Origin: Pseudomonas hefeiensis
GTDB lineage: Bacteria > Pseudomonadota > Gammaproteobacteria > Pseudomonadales > Pseudomonadaceae
Direction: 5' to 3'
NCBI RefSeq assembly: GCF_030687835.1
Contig: NZ_CP117449.1
Span: forward strand, 4,712,001 to 4,776,000
DNA length: 64,000 nucleotides
Position numbers and translations under genes: made by a program. Below are positions 52,027 to 62,400 of the stretch, in pieces (the first letter of the stretch is position 1; every line of letters starts with the position of its first letter). The notes under the pieces are model-generated. The model did not search any database and was not told the DNA's origin. It saw nothing but the letters and a program-made list of their open reading frames with translations.

Positions 52027-53137
52027 GTGGGAGCAAGGCTTGCCCGCGATGGCGGCCGCACTTTCAGCATCAATGCAAGCTGACCCACCGCTATCGCGAG
52101 CAAGCTTTGCTCCCACAGCGGATTTATGGTGAACGCCGAATACATGAGCACTCGGGCCCCATGTGGGAGCAAGGTTTGCCCGCGATGGCGGCCGCACTTT
52201 CAGCATCAATGCAGACTGACCCACCGCTATCGCGAGCAAGCTTTGCTCCCACAGCGGATTTATGGTGAACCCCGAATCCCTGAGCACTCGGGCCCCATGT
52301 GGGAGCAAGGCTTGCCCGCGATGGCGGCCGTACTTTCAGCATCAATGCAGACTGACCCACCGCTATCGCGAGCAAGCTTTGCTCCCACGGGGATTTGTGG
52401 TGAAACACCAAATACATGAGCGCTCGTGCCCCACGTGGGAGCAAGGCTTGCCCGCGATGGCGGCCGCACTTTCAGCATCAATGTAAGCTGACCCACCGCT
52501 ATCGCGAGCAAGCTTTGCTCCCACGGGGATTTGTGGTGAACCCCGAATACATGAGCGCTCGCGCCTCATGTGGGAGCAAGGCTTGCCTGCGATGGCGGCC
52601 GCACTTTCAGCATCAATGCAAGCTGGCCCACCGCTATCGCGAGCAAGCTTTGCTCCCACAGCGGATTTGTGGTGAACCCCGAATCCCTGAGCGCTCGCGC
52701 GCCATGTGGGAGCAAGGCTTGCCCGCGATAGCGGCCGCACTTTCAGCATCAATGCAAGCTGACCCACCGCTATCGCGAGCAAGCTCAGCTCCCACAGGGG
52801 ATTTGTGGTGAACGCCGAATACATGAGCACTCGGGCCCCATGTGGGAGCAAGGCTTGCCCGCGATGGCGGCCGCACTTTCAGCATCAATGCAGCTGACCC
52901 ACCGCTATCGCGAGCAAGCTTTGCTCCCACAGGGGATTTGTGGTGAACGCCGAATACATGAGCACTCGGGCCCCATGTGGGAGCAAGGCTTGCCCGCGAT
53001 GGCGGCCGCACTTTCAGCATCAATGCAAACTGGCCCACCGCTATCGCGAGCAAGCTTTGCTCCCACGGGGATTTGTGGTGAAACACCAAATACATGAGCA
53101 CTCGGGCCCCATGTGGGAGCAAGCTTTGCTCCCACAG
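52027..53137. repeat. Tandem array of eight REPINs plus one collapsed copy
   Basis: Units begin (GTGGGAGCAAGG) at 52027, 52163, 52299, 52435, 52570, 52706, 52842 and 52977, a period of 135-136 bp. Each unit has a left REP (GTGGGAGCAAGGCTTGCCCG), an inner loop (CTTTCAGCATCAATG..), a right inverted REP (CGCTATCGCGAGCAAGCTTTGCTCCCAC) and a spacer of about 48 bases (GGATTT.TGGTGAACnCCGAAT..). The ninth unit (53113-53137) fuses left and right halves into one 25-bp palindrome. Spacers are as conserved as the REPs, so whole units were duplicated in tandem. Overlapping open frames on both strands here are repeat read-through, not genes. Confidence 0.95.
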
Positions 53138-53226
53138 CCCAGCGTCCGAGCGCCATTCTGAAAAAATCTGTCCAGCATCCATTGACCCTGCACCACAGCC
53201 GCATACTTCCAACCGACCACGGCCGA

Positions 53227-53260
53227 AACCGCCACCGTCCATGACGCTGGCGGTTTTTTT
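53227..53260 (+). terminator. Rho-independent terminator upstream of aqpZ
   Basis: AACCGCCA pairs with TGGCGGTT around 13 bases, followed by a T run. It lies between the REPIN array and the aquaporin gene and would end transcripts coming out of the array or the ABC gene. Confidence 0.85.
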
Positions 53261-53377
53261 ATGCCGCTGGATTCTTCGCAAAATCCTGCTGTACTCAGCC
53301 CAGGTTCTGGAGATGAACCTGTCGTAATTCTGCTGGATGCATAACCGATTATCACGACTGTTTTATCAAGGATGCTT

Positions 53378-54067
53378 ATGTCTTTACTCAAACGTTCAAC
53401 GACTGAGTTGTTGGGTACGTTCTGGCTCGTATTAGGCGGCTGCGGCAGCGCGGTATTGGCCGCTTCCGGGATTGGCGTGCTGGGGGTTGCCCTGGCGTTC
53501 GGTCTGACGGTGTTGACCATGGCGTTCGCCATCGGCCATATCTCGGGTTGCCACCTGAACCCGGCCGTGTCGGTGGGGTTGTACGTGGGCGGGCGGTTTC
53601 CGGCCAGGGAATTGCCTGCCTACATCATCGCCCAGCTCGTGGGTGGGGTGCTTGCCGCCGCGTTGATCTACTTCATCGCCAGCGGCAAGGAAGGCTTTGA
53701 CCTGGCCGCTTCCGGCCTGGCAGCGAACGGTTACGGCGAACATTCGCCCGGTCAGTACTCCATGGTGGCCGGTTTTGTGACCGAGTTGGTCATGACGGCA
53801 ATGTTCATCCTGATCATCCTCGGCGCCACCGATAAACGTGCGCCAGCCGGGCTGGCACCGATTGCCATCGGCCTGGCCCTGACGCTCATTCACCTGATCT
53901 CGATTCCGGTCACCAACACCTCCGTCAACCCGGCCCGCAGTACCGGCCCGGCACTGATCGTCGGCGGCTGGGCCCTCGAGCAATTGTGGCTGTTCTGGGT
54001 GGCACCGCTGCTGGGCGCCATCGTCGGCGGTGTTTCTTACCGCTGGCTGGGCAAGGAAAACAGCTGA
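53378..54067 (+). CDS. aqpZ: Aquaporin Z
   Basis: A 229-residue aquaporin of six helices. Both Asn-Pro-Ala boxes are present (HLNPAVSVG and [11 protein letters not shown]). The selectivity residues look water-specific: His in [20 protein letters not shown] and the Arg after NPA. ATG 53378 follows AAGGA at five bases; an ATG at 53372 overlaps that site. Length is typical. It is convergent with the FemAB-like gene. Confidence 0.95.
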   Translation: MSLLKRSTTELLGTFWLVLGGCGSAVLAASGIGVLGVALAFGLTVLTMAFAIGHISGCHLNPAVSVGLYVGGRFPARELPAYIIAQLVGGVLAAALIYFIASGKEGFDLAASGLAANGYGEHSPGQYSMVAGFVTELVMTAMFILIILGATDKRAPAGLAPIAIGLALTLIHLISIPVTNTSVNPARSTGPALIVGGWALEQLWLFWVAPLLGAIVGGVSYRWLGKENS

Positions 54068-54083
54068 GTCACGCCGGCGAAGA

Positions 54084-55208
54084 TCAGCACTGCCGATAAG
54101 GCAGTGCGGTCTTCGCCTCTTCGGCATACGCCAGCACGCCCTCATGCTCGCGGACCAGAAAGTCTGCAACCGCCGCCTTCAGGCCAGGATGGCGCAAGTA
54201 GTGCCAGGAACGGGTGATCACCGGCTCGAAACCGCGAATCAATTTGTGCTCGCCCTGGGCACCGGCATCGAAACGCTGCAAGCCGTTGGCAATCGCGTAG
54301 TCCATGCCTTGATAGAAACAGGTCTCGAAGTGCAAACGGTCGAATTCCGCCAGACAACCCCAGTAACGCCCATAAAAACTGTCGCCGCCCACCAGGCTGA
54401 ACGCCATCGCCACCGGCCGTGAACCTTGCTTGGCCAACACCACGCGAATGGCCTCGGGCATGCGCTCGGCCAGCAGACTGAAAAACGTCCGGGTCAGGTA
54501 CGGCGCTTGCCGACGCACCGCGTAAGTGTTGGCGTAACAGGCGTAGACAAAATCCCATTGCGCCTGATCCAGTTGATGACCTTCCAGCCATTGGAACTCG
54601 ATGCCCTGCCCCGCCACTTGCTCACGCTCCTTGCGCATCTGCTTGCGCTTGCGGGAACTGAGCGCGTCGAGAAAATCCTGAAAGTCCCGATAACCGCGAT
54701 TCTGCCAGTGGTATTGGCAACCGATCCGCTGCAGCCAGCCCGGTTGCCCGGCCAACGCTGCGTCGGTGAAGGCATCGGTGAAGTTGATGTGGGCGCTGGA
54801 GAGCGATTCGATTTCCAGATAACCCGGCAGGCTGCCAAGCAACTCCAGCCCGTCTTCCCCACTCGCCGCCAGCAGCCGTGGGCCACTGACCGGGCTGAAC
54901 GGCACCGCCGTCAACAGCTTGGGGTAATAGTCGATCCCGGCCCGGGCGCAGGCGTCGGCCCAGGCGTGGTCGAACACGTATTCGCCGTAGGAGTGCCACT
55001 TGCGATAACTGGGCAGAGCCGCCAGCACACGACCGTCTTCAATATGCAGCAGATGCTCGGCCTGCCAGCCGGATTGCGGCCCCAGGCTGCCACTGTCTTG
55101 CAGGGCCGTGAGGAAGGCGTGGCGCAGGAAGGGTTGATTGGCAGGCACCAGTGCGTCCCACTCTTGCGGCGCGATGGCGGACAGGCTGTCCAGAACGTGT
55201 AGCGGCAT
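54084..55208 (-). CDS. FemAB-like / GNAT-fold acyltransferase (COG3146)
   Basis: A 374-residue cytosolic protein of the COG3146/DUF482 group, related to FemAB peptidyl transferases and GNAT acetyltransferases. I chose ATG 55208 (MPLHVLDSLSAIAPQEWDALV) with GGGGAA four bases upstream; the frame continues to 55301 without a better start. Signature segments: NQPFLRHAFLTALQDSGSLGPQSGW, YSYGEYVFDHAWADA-like (SYGEYVFDHAWADAC), SSAHINFTD, and GRYWGCLAEFDRLHFETCFYQGMDYAI ending in EHKLIRGFEPV. The biochemical role is not established. Confidence 0.85.
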   Translation of the reverse strand: MPLHVLDSLSAIAPQEWDALVPANQPFLRHAFLTALQDSGSLGPQSGWQAEHLLHIEDGRVLAALPSYRKWHSYGEYVFDHAWADACARAGIDYYPKLLTAVPFSPVSGPRLLAASGEDGLELLGSLPGYLEIESLSSAHINFTDAFTDAALAGQPGWLQRIGCQYHWQNRGYRDFQDFLDALSSRKRKQMRKEREQVAGQGIEFQWLEGHQLDQAQWDFVYACYANTYAVRRQAPYLTRTFFSLLAERMPEAIRVVLAKQGSRPVAMAFSLVGGDSFYGRYWGCLAEFDRLHFETCFYQGMDYAIANGLQRFDAGAQGEHKLIRGFEPVITRSWHYLRHPGLKAAVADFLVREHEGVLAYAEEAKTALPYRQC

Positions 55209-55269
55209 GCAATTCCCCGATATCCAGAATGCGGATGGGGCGAGTATCGCCGATCCTGACCGGACGGGC

Positions 55270-55298
55270 GTAAAAAAAACCCCGCCAGAGGCGGGGTT
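55270..55298 (-). terminator. Rho-independent terminator after the porin gene
   Basis: AACCCCGCC-AGA-GGCGGGGTT read on the minus strand ends in eight Ts. It lies about 50 bases downstream of the porin stop, also separating it from the FemAB-like gene. Confidence 0.93.
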
Positions 55299-55350
55299 CA
55301 AAGGAGCTATAACGGATGAAAGATGAAGCTTTGTATCAAGTCAGCACGAC

Positions 55351-56661
55351 TTAGAACACGTACTGGGCGCGCATGACAAAACCGTCGCCATCGTCGTCGC
55401 CGTTAGCATTGGTCACGTTGTCGGTCTTGGCCTTGACGTAAGCGGCGGAGATTTTCACCGCCTCGTTGGCGTACCAGTTCACACCCAGGTTGTGCACCTT
55501 GGCGTCGGCATCGCCCACGTCACGGGTCGCCGAGGCAGTGGTGATGTTGTCGTCTTCAACAGTCATGCTGTCGTAGCGATAGAACACTTCCCAAGCGCCG
55601 ATGGACTTGTTGGCGGGCTTGATCGCGTCGAACTTGCCGATCTTATAACCACGGGACTCACCGGTGAGGGTGTAGGCGCCCTGGACATAAAAGCCGTGAC
55701 CTTTGATGTCTTCAAAGGCGCTGTCGTCGGCCTTGGTTTTGCGGGAGATGTATTCACCCTGGATCGAGGCCGGGCCCATGGCAAAAGCGGCTTCCAGACC
55801 GAACGCGGTGTCGGTGTCGTACGAGCCGGCCGGCGAGTTGTTGGCACCACCCAGCAACGGACGGTTGCCGTTAGGGCCGGCATCGTTGCCACCCAATGTT
55901 TCGACGCCACGCATGCCCAGGCGGGAACGATAACGCGCATCGAATACGGTGTCAGAAACGTCACGGGAAGCGACGTTCACACCGAAGTGCAGGACGTTGC
56001 CGGAGTCGTGCATCGGCGCGAATACGAAGCGACCGTTAACCTGTTTGACGCTGTCGCCGTCGGTGTCGTTGTTATCCTTGGCGAATACGCCAGCGGAGGC
56101 ATAGAACGAATCGGCGAAGGTGCTGGACGCTTGCAGGCCCAGACCGTTCTGATGGCCGTTGGCCCAGTCGATCAGGTCGTAGGCGGCGTTACGCTCCGGC
56201 GCGGTTACCCACTTGGAACTGGTGGCTTTTTCCAGGCCGAAATCCGGGTCGAAACGACCGAATTTGATCGAGACCGGCTTGAAGCCGTTATAGGCCATGG
56301 ACGCTTCATCAAAGTAACCGTCGTCTGAACTGCCGGCGTTATGAGAGAAGTCGTAGCTGATGGTGTAGGCCCAATCCGTGTACAACACACCGGACAGTTC
56401 CAGGAAAGCGCGACGAAAGTAAGCGGCGTCGGCCGAATTGCCATTGTCGGTGTAGAGACCGTCGAACTGGCTGTAGTCAGCCTGCAAACGACCGCCAAGC
56501 TTGAAGCTGAACTCTTTGTCGGTGGTAGCGACCTCAAGGCCGCCCTTGGTTTTGACCACGATATCGGCGCCATCGGTAGTGACGGTGCCGGCGAAAGCCT
56601 GGGCGGTTACTGCCATTGCCAGTGCGCTGGCGGCAACACCTGCGAAGTGCTTGCGGATCAT
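55351..56661 (-). CDS. OprO/OprP-family phosphate-selective porin
   Basis: A 436-residue outer-membrane porin. ATG 56661 opens a Sec signal ([20 protein letters not shown] ending QAFA). The mature start ([41 protein letters not shown]) and the barrel strands ([21 protein letters not shown]) are typical of OprO/OprP-like trimeric anion porins; the C-terminus is MRAQYVF with terminal Phe. These import phosphate or pyrophosphate and are PhoB-induced in P. aeruginosa. A candidate Pho box lies about 110 bases upstream. Substrate preference within the family cannot be read by eye. Confidence 0.9.
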   Translation of the reverse strand: MIRKHFAGVAASALAMAVTAQAFAGTVTTDGADIVVKTKGGLEVATTDKEFSFKLGGRLQADYSQFDGLYTDNGNSADAAYFRRAFLELSGVLYTDWAYTISYDFSHNAGSSDDGYFDEASMAYNGFKPVSIKFGRFDPDFGLEKATSSKWVTAPERNAAYDLIDWANGHQNGLGLQASSTFADSFYASAGVFAKDNNDTDGDSVKQVNGRFVFAPMHDSGNVLHFGVNVASRDVSDTVFDARYRSRLGMRGVETLGGNDAGPNGNRPLLGGANNSPAGSYDTDTAFGLEAAFAMGPASIQGEYISRKTKADDSAFEDIKGHGFYVQGAYTLTGESRGYKIGKFDAIKPANKSIGAWEVFYRYDSMTVEDDNITTASATRDVGDADAKVHNLGVNWYANEAVKISAAYVKAKTDNVTNANGDDDGDGFVMRAQYVF

Positions 56662-56770
56662 CGAAGAATTCCCCTGTTGGTAGTCTATGCCGTTAGAAAA
56701 CACGCGGAACTGAGCCCGCTGGTGTTGGAGGGGATCTTGGCGATGGGTTATGTCAGCGCAGTTGCTATCA

Positions 56771-56789
56771 GATAAAGATTTTATGACAG
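56771..56789 (-). promoter_or_regulatory. Candidate Pho box upstream of the porin gene
   Basis: On the minus strand, CTGTCATAAAATCTTTATC. The first half is a perfect PhoB half-site with the AT spacer (CTGTCATAAAA). The second repeat (TCTTTAT) is weak, and a CTGATAG follows at the next period. Position about 110 bases before the porin ATG is suitable. Confidence 0.5.
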
Positions 56790-56844
56790 GGGAACTTTTT
56801 ACTTCGAAAGGGAATAACCGATGCGACAGAAGGCGTCGCAGAAC

Positions 56845-56936
56845 CTGTGGGAGCGAGCCTTGCTCGCGATAGCGGTGAATCAGCCAGCATTGATGTTGAC
56901 TGAAGCAATGCTATCGCGAGCAGACTCGCTCCCACA
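56845..56936. repeat. REPIN, GTGGGAGCGAGCCTTGCTCGCGA class
   Basis: CTGTGGGAGCGAGCCTTGCTCGCGATAGCGG and the inverse CTATCGCGAGCAGACTCGCTCCCACAG around about 33 bases. Confidence 0.9.
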
Positions 56937-56957
56937 GGGCGTAAGGGTGTCTGGGAC

Positions 56958-57194
56958 TCAGCGAATATTTTTGCGGCGCTCGACCGCGAGTTTCTCGGCC
57001 AGGTGATCCAGGTCGGGAATCGGTGGTTGCGGCAGTTTTTTGAGGGTCGCCTGCATCAGGCGCATCTGGCGGATGAAACGCCGGCATTTGGCACAGAACA
57101 TCAGATGATGACGCATCATCAAGCGCTCACGGAGACTCAGTTGGCCGTCGAGAAAATCGCTGGAGCGTGCCACTTGTTCCTTGCAGGTCAGCAT
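56958..57194 (-). CDS. Zinc-finger anti-sigma-factor-like protein
   Basis: A 78-residue cytosolic protein with the zf-HC2/ZAS pattern H-x3-C-x2-C (HHLMFCAKCRRFIRQM), the N-terminal CKEQVARSSDFLDGQLSLRERL helix typical of anti-sigma domains, and no membrane segment. It overlaps the 3' end of the ECF sigma gene by seven bases, so it is almost surely its translationally coupled anti-sigma partner. The zinc thiols suggest redox or metal sensing (inference). Confidence 0.87.
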   Translation of the reverse strand: MLTCKEQVARSSDFLDGQLSLRERLMMRHHLMFCAKCRRFIRQMRLMQATLKKLPQPPIPDLDHLAEKLAVERRKNIR

Positions 57195-57799
57195 TCGCCG
57201 GTTTCCTCGAAATGTTCCACGGTTGCAAAGACCTTCAGCCGTGCCCGATGCAACAGCACACGTACGTTGGAGAGCGAGATGTCCAGAAGATTACAGATTT
57301 CCTCCAATTCCAGGCCCTGACGCTCACGCAAGGTCAAGACACTGCTTTGCAGTTGCGACAGGCTGAGCAGCGTGTGTTCAAGGCAATCGCGCAGTTCGCC
57401 CATCGTGAGCAGCGCCTCCGGTGTGTCCTGGTGCCAGGCGAACGGCGCCAGCAGCCAATGGCCATCAGCGGCGAAACGTTCATCGCCCAGGGTGCCGTGA
57501 GGCGACGGCAGATCATCGAGCAGCACTTCCCGACGGTTCTGCTTGTAGCGGCCCTTGGCGGCGTTGGCGGTGATGGTCAGCAGCCAGGTCTTGAGACTGG
57601 AGCGGCCCTGGAAGCCGTTGAGGTTGCGCACCACTGACAACCAGGCGTCCTGCACCACTTCATCGGCATGACGACTGCCCACGATGGCGTAGGCCACGGC
57701 ACGCATCGGGCTCTGGTAGGTGCTGACCAGTTCCTTGTAGGCTTGTTGCTCACCGGCCAGTAGGCGTTGGAGAAGAAGGGTGTCGTCGGTGACCGTCAT
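57188..57799 (-). CDS. ECF-family RNA polymerase sigma factor
   Basis: A 203-residue group-4 sigma factor. Region 2 is seen in QQAYKELVSTYQSPMRAVAYAIVGSRHADEVVQDAWLSVVRNLNGFQGRSSLKTWLLTITANAAKGRYKQNRR. Region 4 is in LLSLSQLQSSVLTLRERQGLELEEICNLLDISLSNVRVLLHRARLKVF. A 50-residue linker joins them. Its partner anti-sigma gene overlaps the stop by seven bases. I cannot tell the stimulus. A REPIN and short tandem repeat lie just upstream. Confidence 0.93.
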   Translation of the reverse strand: MTVTDDTLLLQRLLAGEQQAYKELVSTYQSPMRAVAYAIVGSRHADEVVQDAWLSVVRNLNGFQGRSSLKTWLLTITANAAKGRYKQNRREVLLDDLPSPHGTLGDERFAADGHWLLAPFAWHQDTPEALLTMGELRDCLEHTLLSLSQLQSSVLTLRERQGLELEEICNLLDISLSNVRVLLHRARLKVFATVEHFEETGEC

Positions 57800-57839
57800 T
57801 CAACGTCCTATTGCTGGATAGATCCCGGTTGTTGCAGCT

Positions 57840-57929
57840 TGTGGGAGCAAGGCTTGCCCGCGATGAGGATGACTCCGTCTTCTGGGTGGCCCGAGGTGCC
57901 TGCATCGCGAGCAAGCTTTGCTCCCACAG
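57840..57929. repeat. REPIN upstream of the ECF sigma gene
   Basis: TGTGGGAGCAAGGCTTGCCCGCGATGA and the inverse CATCGCGAGCAAGCTTTGCTCCCACAG around about 38 bases. Confidence 0.9.
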
Positions 57930-57982
57930 ACCACACAGACCACACAGACCACACAGACCACACAGACCACAGACCACAGACC
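57930..57982. repeat. Short tandem repeat growing out of a REP end
   Basis: ACCACACAG is repeated four times (57930-57965), then ACCACAG twice (57966-57979) and a last ACC. It adjoins the REP terminus CCCACAG and probably arose by slippage. It lies downstream of the KAS III stop side and upstream of the sigma gene. Confidence 0.92.
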
Positions 57983-58015
57983 AGCAGGAATAAATCCGCT
58001 GGCCGCCAAAGTGAA

Positions 58016-59137
58016 TCAGTGCTTACGCAGAATCACGCTGCCAATTGAATACCCGGCGCCGAACGAGCTGAGTACGGCGACCGAACCGCTGGGCAAGTCA
58101 TCCTGGTAGGTGTGAAACGCAATCACCGAACCGGCCGAACTGGTGTTGGCGTAGCGATCGAGGATCACTGGCGCTTCTTCTTCGGTGGCTTCGCGGCCCA
58201 GCAGCTTGCGCACGATCAGGTGGTTCATGCTCAGGTTGGCCTGGTGCAGCCAGAAGCGCTTCACTTCACTGACGTTCAGCTGATTTTCTTCCAGGTGGAC
58301 GCCGATCAACTCAGCCACCATCGGGCAGACATCGCGGAAAACTTTGCGGCCTTCCTGGACGAACAGCTTGTCACGACTGCCGATCCCCTCTTCCCCGGCA
58401 CGGTTGAGGAAGCCGAAATTGTTGCGGATGTTGTTGGAGAACTTGGTGAGTAGCTTGGTGCTGACCACGTCGAACTGATACGGCGAGGTCGCCTGGTCCG
58501 CCCGCTCGATGATCACGGCGGTGGCCGCGTCGCCGAAGATGAAGTGGCTGTCGCGATCGCGAAAATTCAGGTGCCCGGTGCACACTTCCGGATTGACCAT
58601 CAGGATCGCCCGGGCCTGACCCAGTTGTACGCTGTTGGCCGCGGCCTGGATGCCGAATGTCGCCGAAGAACAGGCGACGTTCATGTCGTAACCAAAACCG
58701 TCGATGCCCAGCGCTTCCTGGACTTCAATGGCAATGGCCGGATACGCCCGCTGCAGGTTGGAACAGGCGACGATCACGCCATCGATGTCGGCGGCGGTAC
58801 GGCCGGCACGTTCCAGGGCCTGTTTCGCGGCACCGACGGCCATCTCGCAAAGCACCGACCACTCGTCGTTGGAGCGCTCGGGCAGGCGCGGCGTCATGCG
58901 TTGCGGATCGAGAATACCGTCCTTGTCCATGACAAAGCGGCTCTTGATGCCGGAGGCTTTTTCGATGAACCCCGCACTGGACTCGGTCAATGCCTGGACT
59001 TCACCGCGCTCGATGGCCTCGGCGTTGTCGGCGTTGAACCGCTCGACATAGGCATTGAAAGATTGCACCAGCTCTTCATTGGAGATGCTGTTGGCCGGGG
59101 TGTACAGGCCGGTGCCGCTGATGACGACGTTATGCAT
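58016..59137 (-). CDS. Beta-ketoacyl-ACP synthase III (PA3286-like, FabH family)
   Basis: A 373-residue KAS III. ATG 59137 (MHNVVISGTGLYTPANSISN) follows AGAGACACGACC. The catalytic triad is intact: Cys in DMNVACSSATFGI, His in FWLHQANLSMNHL and Asn in DRYANTSSAGS. The extra helical segment (FNADNAEAIERGEVQALTESSAGFIEKASGIKSRFV) marks the PA3286 type, which in P. aeruginosa condenses C8-CoA from beta-oxidation with malonyl-ACP, feeding fatty-acid synthesis. It is longer than FabH proper (about 320). Monocistronic. Confidence 0.92.
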   Translation of the reverse strand: MHNVVISGTGLYTPANSISNEELVQSFNAYVERFNADNAEAIERGEVQALTESSAGFIEKASGIKSRFVMDKDGILDPQRMTPRLPERSNDEWSVLCEMAVGAAKQALERAGRTAADIDGVIVACSNLQRAYPAIAIEVQEALGIDGFGYDMNVACSSATFGIQAAANSVQLGQARAILMVNPEVCTGHLNFRDRDSHFIFGDAATAVIIERADQATSPYQFDVVSTKLLTKFSNNIRNNFGFLNRAGEEGIGSRDKLFVQEGRKVFRDVCPMVAELIGVHLEENQLNVSEVKRFWLHQANLSMNHLIVRKLLGREATEEEAPVILDRYANTSSAGSVIAFHTYQDDLPSGSVAVLSSFGAGYSIGSVILRKH

Positions 59138-59355
59138 GGTCGTGTCTCTGATCTGTTCAGGCAGAAAGCGTTGGCACCGACGTACCAACACACAAGGAGT
59201 CTTTTCCCATCCAGGGGAAGCAGACCTGGCAGCGCTTTATTCCGATCCGCCCGAGGCCATTGAAGCTCAAAACCACGGGACCGGCATTTATAGGCGCGAA
59301 GTTTGCCATAAACGCTGGCGTTTGGCCCATTTTCCGTTACTTACGCCCCAAAACC

Positions 59356-59446
59356 CTGTGGGAGCGGGCTTGCTCGCGAAGGCGGTTGTACATCCAACAT
59401 TCATGCAAGCTGACCCACCGCTTTCGCGAGCAAGCCCGCTCCCACA
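59356..59446. repeat. REPIN, GTGGGAGCGGGCTTGCTCGCGA class
   Basis: CTGTGGGAGCGGGCTTGCTCGCGAAGGCGG and its inverse. The loop (CATTCATGCAAGCTGACCCACCG) shares text with the units of the 52-53 kb array. Confidence 0.92.
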
Positions 59447-59458
59447 GGGATTGAGGTG

Positions 59459-62400
59459 TTATGCCTCCACCTGCCCCCACTGCTTACTCAAACGCTTATC
59501 CGAAATCGGCACCTTGGTCCCCAGTTGCTGGGCAAACAGCGAGACCCGGTACTCTTCCAGCCACCAGCGGTACAGCTCCAGTTGCGGGTCGCGCTTGCCT
59601 TCCTGGGTATGTTTGCTGGCGCGCGCTTGGTACTGGGCCCAGAGATTCGACAGTTCACCGCTCCAGACCCGGTCCTTCTGCACCTGGCTGCCGAGTTTCT
59701 CGAAGCGCTGCTCGATGGCCTTGAGGTAGCGTGGCAGTTCCTTGAGCCACTGATGCGGGGTTTCGCGCACAAAGCCCGGGTACACCAGATGGCTGAGCTG
59801 CTGCTTGATGTCGTTCAGGGCGACGGCCTGGGCCAGGTCGATCTTGCCCTTGAAGCGTTTCTGCAGGCCGTGCCAGAGCTTGAGGATGTCCAGGGTCAAC
59901 TTCGCCAGGCGTTCGGCGTGTTCGGTCCAGCCGCCGCGTTTGCGCTCGGCCAGGGACGCCAGCGCGGCACCATCACGGGGCAGGCTCGGCTCGCCTTCCA
60001 GCACACAACTGTCGAGGCTGACCAGCAGGATGTCCTCCACCAGGCTGTCGATGCGTCCCAGTTCGCGATACAGCAGGCCCAGCTCCGTCAACCCGGGCAG
60101 TTTGCCGCGCAGGAACTTGGCCGATTCAGCCAATTGCTGCATCAGCAGCCGCTGCAAGGCGCGACGGTGCTGGAACTCGGCTTCAGCCGGGGTCGGGAAG
60201 CGGCCTTCCTTGACCACACCGCCCTCTTCCACCAGCGCCGGGTACACCGTCATCGACAGCCCGGCGATCTTCTGTTGGGTTTTCTCGGCCACCGGGGCGA
60301 AGATTTTCGCCTCCACCGGCGCCTGGCTTTTCGCCGTCTGCGGCACGGCCAAGGCGGCCTGGCTGGCTTCGGCAAACCGCGCCGTCAGTTCGGCCAGGTC
60401 ACGGCCTTCGCCGAGAAACTTGCCCTGGCCGTCGACGATTTCCAGATTCATGCGCAGATGGCTTTCCACCTGCTGCGCCGCTTGCGCCCAGGCTTCGTCA
60501 CTGACCCGCGCGCCGGTCATGCGCAGCAGTTCGCGGCCCAAAGACTGCGGCAACGAACCCTCAGCGAAGGTGATGCGTTGCAGCGCGGCCTTGACGAAAT
60601 CCGGCACTGGCACGAAGTTTTTGCGCAAAGCCTTGGGCAGGTTACGCACCAGGGCGATGCATTTGGCTTCGATCATCCCCGGCACCAGCCATTCCAGACG
60701 CTCCGGCGGCAGCATGGGCAGCAGCGGTGCCGGCACGCGCAAGGTCACGCCGTCGCGGGGATGGTTGGGCTCGAAGTGGTAGCTCAGCGGCAAGGTCAGC
60801 TCACCGACGCGCAAGGTGTCGGGGTAGTACGCGGCAGTGACTTCACTGGCCTCGCGGGCCAGCACATCTTCTTCGCGCATGATCAGCAGTTGCGGGTCTT
60901 TCTGGCTGTTGATCCGGTACCAGCTGTCGAACGTCGCGGTCTGGTGGATCTCGGCCGGCAAGCGCGCATCGTAGAAGGCGAACAGGGTTTCTTCGTCTGC
61001 CAGAATGTCGCGACGCCGGGCCTTGGCCTCCAGTTCGTCGAGTTGCTCCAGCAGTTGGGTATTGGCGCTCAGGCATTTGGCCCTGGACTGGATCTCGCCG
61101 CGCACCAGCGCCTCGCGAATGAACAGTTCCCGCGACACCACCGGGTCCACCGGACCGTAATGCACCGGCCGGCGACCGACCACGATCAGCCCGAACAGGG
61201 TGATTTGTTCATACGCCACCACTTGCCCGCGCTTCTTCTCCCAATGGGGTTCGAAGTGGTTTTTCTTGATCAGGTGGCCGGCCAGCGGTTCGATCCAGTC
61301 CGGCTCGATCTTGGCCACCATGCGCGCGTACAGCTTGGTGGTTTCCACCAGTTCGGCGGTCATCAGCCATTGCGGACGCTTCTTGCCCAGGCCCGACGAG
61401 GGGTGAACCCAGAACCGTCGTTGACGGGCACCGAGGTAGTCGCCGTCTTCGGTTTTCTGGCCGATCTGGCTCAGCAGGCCGGAAAGCACCGCTTTGTGCA
61501 GTTTCGGGAAATCGGCCGGCTCTTTATTGAGGCTCAGCTGCATGTCGCGGCAGATCAGGCTCAACTGCCGATGGGAATCGCGCCACTCGCGCAGGCGCAG
61601 GTAGTTGAGGAAGTTCTTGCGACACCAGTTGCGCAGCGGGCTGGCGGTCAGGGCCTGGCGCTGCTCTTCGAAACCGCGCCACAGATTGACCAGCCCGGCG
61701 AAGTCCGAGTCGGGGTCTTTCCACTGGGCGTGGGCCTGGTCGGCGGCCTGTTGGCGCTCGGGTGGACGCTCGCGCGGGTCCTGGATCGACATGGCGCTGG
61801 CGACGATCAGCACTTCCTGCAAGCTGCCCAGCTTCGCCGCTTCCAGCAGCATACGGCCCATGCGCGGGTCCACTGGCAAGCGCGCCAACTGGCGGCCCAG
61901 CGGGGTCAACTGACTGTTGCGGTCCACCGCCGACAGCTCTTGCAGCAGGTTGAAACCGTCGCTGATGGCCTTGCCATCCGGCGGTTCGATGAACGGAAAA
62001 TCGGTGATCTCCCCCAGGCGCAGATGCAGCATCTGCAAGATGACCGCCGCCAGGTTGGTGCGCAGAATCTCCGGATCGGTGAATTCCGGCCGGCCGAGGA
62101 AATCTTCCTCGCTGTACAACCGCACACAAATCCCCGGCTCGACCCGTCCGCAGCGGCCCTTGCGCTGGTTGGCGCTGGCCTGGGAAATAGCTTCGATGGG
62201 CAGGCGCTGGACCTTGGCGCGATAGCTGTAGCGACTGATGCGCGCGGTGCCGCTGTCAATCACATAGCGAATGCCCGGCACGGTGAGCGACGTTTCGGCG
62301 ACGTTGGTCGCCAGCACCACGCGACGGCCCGGGTGGGACTGGAAGATCCGCTGCTGTTCGGCTGGCGACAGCCGCGCATACAACGGCAGGATTTCGGTGT

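Noticed and set aside
52027..53137. CRISPR array
   Set aside because: Repeats contain inverted REP pairs, the spacers are conserved rather than unique, units are about 136 bp, and no cas gene is near.
51916..53281. Numerous 70-215-codon frames on both strands over the REPIN array
   Set aside because: They repeat the same REP-encoded peptides (GSKACSR, REQALLPQ) and have no independent support.
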